Shown: in pieces, positions 59,430 through 64,000 of the stretch
Numbering within the stretch: the stretch's first letter is position 1
Layout: each line of letters begins with the position of its first letter
NCBI RefSeq assembly: GCF_000143535.2
Contig: NC_037318.1
Coordinates: 124,001 to 188,000, forward strand
From: Botrytis cinerea B05.10
Taxonomy: Eukaryota > Ascomycota > Leotiomycetes > Helotiales > Sclerotiniaceae
DNA length: 64,000 bases
Direction of reading: 5' to 3'
Notes under the pieces: model-generated
Told to the model about the DNA's origin: nothing
Seen by the model: only the letters and a program-made list of their open reading frames with translations
The model's database searches: none
Made by a program: the position numbers and the translations under genes

Positions 59430-60225
59430 AGGTTAAAGCAGGGTTAGTTTGAGGGAGCCGAGACTTCGTTCACTTCTACCGAAGCTTCCAGGATTCCCCT
59501 CGTCTCCGCCGACTGCCGTATCGCCTATAGTGCTTTCAATGCCAAAACGGGTGACTTCGGCATATGGCATGGGGATGTTTTGCCGTAAATAAAGCGAGCG
59601 GTGATGGAAAAAGCACATTGAAATGATGATATGCAAATATCGGACATTGGAATGTGGAACCCAGGAAACGGTATTTCATGCAATTAGACACCTTAGTATT
59701 CCAGTACATTGGGGATATAGTCTGAGAGAACTATTCATCACGGAGGGGAGTCCCTCGACCGATAAGCTAGACTTAGAATGCTGCGGATTTCTTCGGCGCT
59801 CTCAAAGTGCGCTCTGAGAGCACCATCAACGGAAATTCAGAAATTCCGTTGCAGGTTACCATTTAAAGTCCATTAGCCGCAAAAATAGCATGAACATCTA
59901 GACGATATAAGATCTACTGCAGCTTGATGGCTTTAATATTTTCAACTCTAATCTTTCTCTCCTAGTCCTGGGCACCAAAAAAGACAACATTCGTTTGTAA
60001 GAATTGTTATAAATGCTAGCTGGAAGCTTTCAAAGACCCCCGAATCAATAATATTATCAATTTGAAGGGGATGGAAAGTGATGCACAAGACTTATTTATG
60101 GTACGGAAAGGGAATTTCCGCAACATCAAATATGCCGAAATTTCTCATTTTTGCTTCGAAGAACTGATATCACTGATAGTGCGTTGCCCAGTAGAAAACG
60201 GAAGCTTCTCAGCCTAACATTCTTC
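59430..60225 (+). pseudogene. Possible F-box/LRR-type gene relic
   Basis: Separated plus-strand stretches look like fungal Leu-rich repeats: SLRELFITEGSPSTDKLDLE (about 59720-59780) and FRNIKYAEISHFCFEELISL plus IVRCP (about 60110-60190). Stops intervene and no start or F-box is seen. Only the cadence of Leu/Ile and the terminal C-P suggest the family, so confidence is low. Confidence 0.25.
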
Positions 60226-60646
60226 TATTTTCCTCACAACTTTGATACGAGCATAGTTCCTTAGAGTTATTGGACATTTAATGGTATACATTGATGAGAT
60301 GGGAAGGTAAAACTACGAGGGACTGAGATTGATGAGGAAGTAGCTTTGCGTCACGATGTCTCTTTCCCATCGTTCCCATCGTTCCCATCGTTCCCATCGT
60401 TCCCACGATCGCAATTGCTCTTTCTATTAGTGACTCTGAAAATTCACTCTGATTTGGACTTTGATCTTTCACATGCTTTGAAATCCAAACACATTACATG
60501 AAATTATAACTATAATCAAGGTATACAACACGTCTGCACACCATTTATTCTAATGTCAACAAAGCTTTATACCAAGCAATTACATACTGTTTATTATCAG
60601 AACCATTACCAAAATCATCCGACAACATCATCTATTATCACTCGCG
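60226..60646. other. Intergenic region with a 9-bp tandem repeat
   Basis: It contains (TTCCCATCG)4 plus a partial copy at 60364-60405. The C/A-rich leader before 60647 resembles a 5' UTR. Confidence 0.5.
60364..60405. repeat. 9-bp tandem repeat TTCCCATCG, 4.7 copies
   Basis: Four perfect units and a partial fifth. Confidence 0.95.
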
Positions 60647-61039
60647 ATGGCCTCTCAATGCCCAGTACCCTCGTGGTGTCTAGTCTGTTGCAAACTTTAT
60701 GATCCGCAATATACATTAGGACATGGCTACAATATAGCAACCATCCTCTGTTTCCCTGGAAGCTTACCCAAATTTCCATCCGACCACCAAAGAGAAGGTC
60801 ATGCCGGGATATATGTACACAACCCTGAACCATCTGATGTCTTTCGAAGACGCAATATAGATGTGGCATCGCATCTTACAGGATCCAGCTTCGAGGAAGA
60901 TGAATTGAAGTCCACACCAATACAGTTTTCTAAAAGGTTCGAGGAATTTAATTTTGTAAAGAGTCCCGCGGTTTTGGAGGCGTTGGAACTGGTACCACAA
61001 GTAACGAGTCAGTTCTTGGAATTTTCTCTGAACAGATGA
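60647..61039 (+). CDS. Possible small uncharacterised protein (130 residues)
   Basis: ATG in good context (gcgATGGCC) after a leader typical of fungal mRNAs, single exon to TGA. The N-terminus has four Cys (SQCPVPSWCLVCCKLYD). The C-terminal half contains RFEEFNFVKSPAVLEALELV. No signal peptide, domain or paralogue recognised. It could equally be a chance frame. An antisense frame covers 60764-61105. Confidence 0.35.
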   Translation: MASQCPVPSWCLVCCKLYDPQYTLGHGYNIATILCFPGSLPKFPSDHQREGHAGIYVHNPEPSDVFRRRNIDVASHLTGSSFEEDELKSTPIQFSKRFEEFNFVKSPAVLEALELVPQVTSQFLEFSLNR

Positions 61040-61606
61040 AGCGTATGTGCCGTGGCTCTCCTTCCTATGCATCATATTAAACACTTTCAAGCGTACCTCT
61101 TCCATCTCGTGCCATGGTATTCTCAGTTTCTTTGCTGGGAAACATCATAAACGCAGTAAGTAAACCACGCATTCATTACTGTCGGGTTGCTACGTTTTAT
61201 TCTCGAAAATGGATATAAAACTTATTCATCGTCCCCATCCAAACACATGTCTACTAGAAGTAAACAGGGGGGTGTTGGTTTACGTATTATAGAAGAGGCG
61301 GGTCGTTGTGGAATCGCTTCATGGGTCGGCAATGTTCCGGAATAGTGGATTGTGAGTTTTCGGGCTTAACTACTTGTATCAAGCAGCGCAGCTTATTCAC
61401 TTCGCACCATTGCACAGGGTGTTTGAACAAAACAACGGCTGCTGTTAATTATCCGCCTGTGTCTCTACAGAGTTAAAAAAGAGATCGCGTGGAACCATGC
61501 CACTCCTGCCAAGCACTGCTTCCACCCTCAGGGTATCTTCCGCTCTGGGCCTGATATCTATCCTCTGCCATCACTCCAACTCACACCGCATCTTCACAGC
61601 CCTCTA
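61040..61606. other. Intergenic region
   Basis: Nothing supported. Confidence 0.5.
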
Positions 61607-61948
61607 TTACCACCACTGAGGACTCCATTCCAATCTCCGATAAGTAACATAGCGACCATAAGGACAGCCATATGGCCCACACATTCTAGCATCTGGTTCC
61701 ATGGGTCTACCCACATTCATGGAGTGTCTTCGACAGGCATTATTCGATGGATTATTACCATACACGATTCGAAGAGGTGGAAGTCTGTTATGAGGAAATG
61801 CGTAAAAGTCGCGGATGTTGGTGGGAGTTAGATGGTCTCTTGAAGGAATTCTTGGACGGTGGGGATAGACGTGGAAATGATAGGGATTCATGATTATGAT
61901 TAGATTGATGGTGGAGCAGGTTTTCGTTGAAGTTCTAGTTGGTCTCAA
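61607..61948 (-). CDS. Possible small uncharacterised protein (up to 113 residues)
   Basis: Open frame with two candidate starts (61948, or the internal ATG of MNPYHFHVYPH about 19 codons in). It is His/Pro/Arg/Tyr-rich and ends RMCGPYGCPYGRYVTYRRLE. No signal peptide or domain. Composition is unlike random AT-rich DNA, which is the only argument for it. Confidence 0.3.
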   Translation of the reverse strand: MRPTRTSTKTCSTINLIIIMNPYHFHVYPHRPRIPSRDHLTPTNIRDFYAFPHNRLPPLRIVYGNNPSNNACRRHSMNVGRPMEPDARMCGPYGCPYGRYVTYRRLEWSPQWW

Positions 61949-63561
61949 GCTGAAGGTCCGTCGCTTTGTTTGGTTGACTAGACTTGTAAGCTTACTTTGG
62001 CTCGAAAATCTAGCTATCAGTACTAATTGAGTGTTTTTGATAACAATTAGATGAAATCCTCAAAGCTCGAGCTATATTAAAAGTTGTAAAGGAAGATGGG
62101 AAAAGAAATTGATTTTGAAGCGAAGCATTTTATAGTTAACTTTTGAATCTTCTTCATTCCATTCATCTTGAATGAGCGCAGGGTGATTCATGGATACGAT
62201 TTTTTGCTAAACATCTTTCTATCAGTTTATTATAAGAATGAAAGCAGCGTTTGATTTAGGCGTTTGTCCTATCAAGCTGAAAGTATGATTCAAAGGCAAA
62301 CTTACACTCATGTTCGAGGCGAGATCACGAATCGCAGAAATTTCCCCACGGCAAGGCATCTTTATAGATTGCTACAATTTGATTCATGAAAGATCAAAAT
62401 GCCCTAATATGATAGTTCCTATGGAATTGAGACATACAAAAATTTCAATCACACCCAGTGTGCAATCTTTCATTCTAAGAGGAGTTCATTGTACCTTACG
62501 AAGATATGGATGAGTATCCATGTTTGTTAAATGATATACAATTCGGGTTAAAAGAAATGTCTGTATTGAGTGCTTGAAGGCAGAAGGGAGCCTATTTTCT
62601 TGCTTTCTCGATCTAGACCTGGAGAGTCGCGTTTTAGTGTAGCCACAACCCTTCCATCACAAAGAATCTTTGGATACCCTTCGTTTGACGGAGGCATGCG
62701 TTTTCTGCAGCTACTTAATTTCGTCACTCGAGCCAAAGCAAGTCAAAGATTACAGTGCTGTGAGATTGTGGCGCTGGTGTATTTTGTGGCTGCACTAAAG
62801 CTCACACGAGCTCATGCGTGGCATATTGTGGAATTTGAGAGACTCTTGTTGATTTTTCGTGAAACATAAAATTGTTTGTCAACTAGAAGAATCGCTCGGA
62901 ATTGACTAAGGAGGAAGAGATTACATCAGACTGTTGGTTTTTCCGTCAAATTAGATTCGCACATGCAAAAATAGAATCTCGCCCGTGAACCTCTCTTTGG
63001 ATTCGCCACCGTAAGACTACAACTCACAGTCTTCGTTCTCGTAGCTGGAAACTTCCAGAAATAAGAACAGTGAAGCAACTTACAACATACAAGATAATAC
63101 ATGAAGCCACCTCGGTTTTGATTCATGTATTTATAATAGAATCTAAGAGGTCCAGGTCGAAAGAGGTGGTTGCACTCTAGTGTTCCCGCGATTACTGTTC
63201 ACAACGTGAGCACACGTATTCCGTGCAGCTTACAAATTTTCATGACGCTTGAAATGTAAGCTCGCTTGAAATTTTCTATATCTCATAGCGAACAGATCCA
63301 CATGCTTATTGAACATGTATTGGATGAATCAACTGAGATGTCCAGCTTATTCAAATTTCAGTCTGCAATGGTGGCTTCCCGCTGAGCGGACTTAATGCAC
63401 CATGATATGACACAGCTATGACGGTCATTTGGGGAGACGAGTAACCTTGTATGCCTTAAAGATATTCAAAAGATGTGTATAAAGAGAGACTTCCTCCAAA
63501 AAGCAGATAAACTCAATCTAAATAGCAATTCATAAAAAGATAGAGTTAAACAATCAACACA
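61949..63561. other. Intergenic region, nothing supported
   Basis: About 1.6 kb. The last 90 bp is the core promoter of the gene at 63562. Short frames have no domains. Confidence 0.5.
63478..63483 (+). promoter_or_regulatory. TATA box of the metallo-hydrolase gene
   Basis: TATAAA lies 79 bp before the ATG, followed by a C/A-rich leader (ctcaatctaaatagcaattc). Confidence 0.5.
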
Positions 63562-64000
63562 ATGTTATCCTTCAAATCCATAATCGCTCTCATCCTCACC
63601 CCGATGAGCTTGGCTACTAAAGTCCAGCATCTTGCAACGCCACTCTCATGGGACGTCTTCCACGCCCCCGAGCTTCCAGTTGTTGATCCGCCACATAACT
63701 ACACCATATCTCCTACTTCTTTTACACTCCTACACGGCCAGTCGACCGCCGTCCTCGTTGATGCTCCGGTCAACATCGAAACCTCCCATGCACTAGCAGA
63801 CTGGGTTTCTGAAATTATCGGCAACAAAACTCTAACCCACATTTATGTTACTCACGGCCATGGCGACCATTTCTTTGGCATCCCAGTTCTCCAACAACGT
63901 TTCCCTGGTGTGATCGCTGTAGCCACTGAACGAACTATCGCACATGTAGCCGAACAATTGAGTTATGCAGAATTTATCGAGTTCTGGTCTGCTACATTTC
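63562..64000 (+). CDS. Metallo-beta-lactamase-fold hydrolase (5' part, cut by window edge)
   Basis: ATG at 63562 opens a frame that runs to the edge without a stop (146 residues). The N-terminus MLSFKSIIALILTPMSLATK is probably a signal peptide. ISPTSFTLLHGQSTAVLVDA is the usual first strands of the fold. THGHGDHFFG at about 97-106 is the H-x-H-x-D-H zinc motif (His98, His100, Asp102, His103). The rest of the metal ligands lie beyond the window. Proteins of this kind hydrolyse diverse esters, lactones or thioesters. The small distance between signal and domain suggests an extracellular enzyme. Substrate unknown. Confidence 0.85.
   Translation, partial: MLSFKSIIALILTPMSLATKVQHLATPLSWDVFHAPELPVVDPPHNYTISPTSFTLLHGQSTAVLVDAPVNIETSHALADWVSEIIGNKTLTHIYVTHGHGDHFFGIPVLQQRFPGVIAVATERTIAHVAEQLSYAEFIEFWSATF

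Overview
This window looks like nuclear DNA of a filamentous ascomycete. Genes are short with introns of about 45-100 bp, GT-AG borders and CTAAC-like branch sites. Families typical of Pezizomycotina are present: a SAT4-type fungal rhodopsin-like membrane protein, 2EXR-domain proteins, an NmrA-like relic, Ser/Thr-rich GPI-type surface proteins and an apple-like type II membrane protein. The AT-rich intergenic DNA and the 2EXR family expansion would fit a leotiomycete, perhaps Sclerotiniaceae, but that placement is inference. All exon structures were built by hand from frame continuity and splice signals.

Layout. 1-1039 (-): secreted NucA/NucB-type nuclease, cut by the left edge, with a 281-bp GAA/TTC tract in its intron. 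2791-4332 (+): protein of unknown function with four similar modules. 5340-6848 (-): seven-helix rhodopsin-like protein. 6849-13610: gene desert with two oppositely oriented arrays of a degenerate ~24-bp motif. 13611-14629 (+): type II membrane protein. 16335-19185 (+): Sae2/CtIP homologue. 19762-21291 (+): Cdc50 flippase subunit. 22564-23340 (-): unknown. 25178-27174 (-): patatin-like protein without the nucleophile Ser. 28608-29044: MITE with 54-bp inverted repeats. 30407-31610 (+): secreted alpha/beta-hydrolase-like protein. 32621-33661 (+): intact 2EXR gene. 34872-34942 (-): tRNA-Gly(TCC)-like gene. 36334-38607 (+): two related GPI-type proteins. 39118-47022: decaying 2EXR family members, interrupted by a nucleotidylyltransferase gene (40893-41972, -). 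47582-49449 (-): amino-acid/GABA-type permease with a GC-AG intron. 52085-53990 (-): NmrA-like pseudogene and Cys-rich relic. 54836-56648 (+): secreted carboxylesterase. 57339-58582 (-): secreted bacterial-type solute-binding protein. 59430-61948: relics and two weak small genes. 63562 to the right edge (+): metallo-beta-lactamase-fold protein.

The window mixes conserved housekeeping genes (Sae2, Cdc50, nucleotidylyltransferase) with an accessory repertoire of secreted proteins and fast-evolving families. There is no obvious biosynthetic cluster and no intact transposase. The strongest unusual signals are the intronic GAA tract, the Ser-less patatin, the solute-binding protein without a visible importer, the 2EXR family caught in decay, the MITE with a duplicated core in each terminal repeat, and the unexplained motif arrays.
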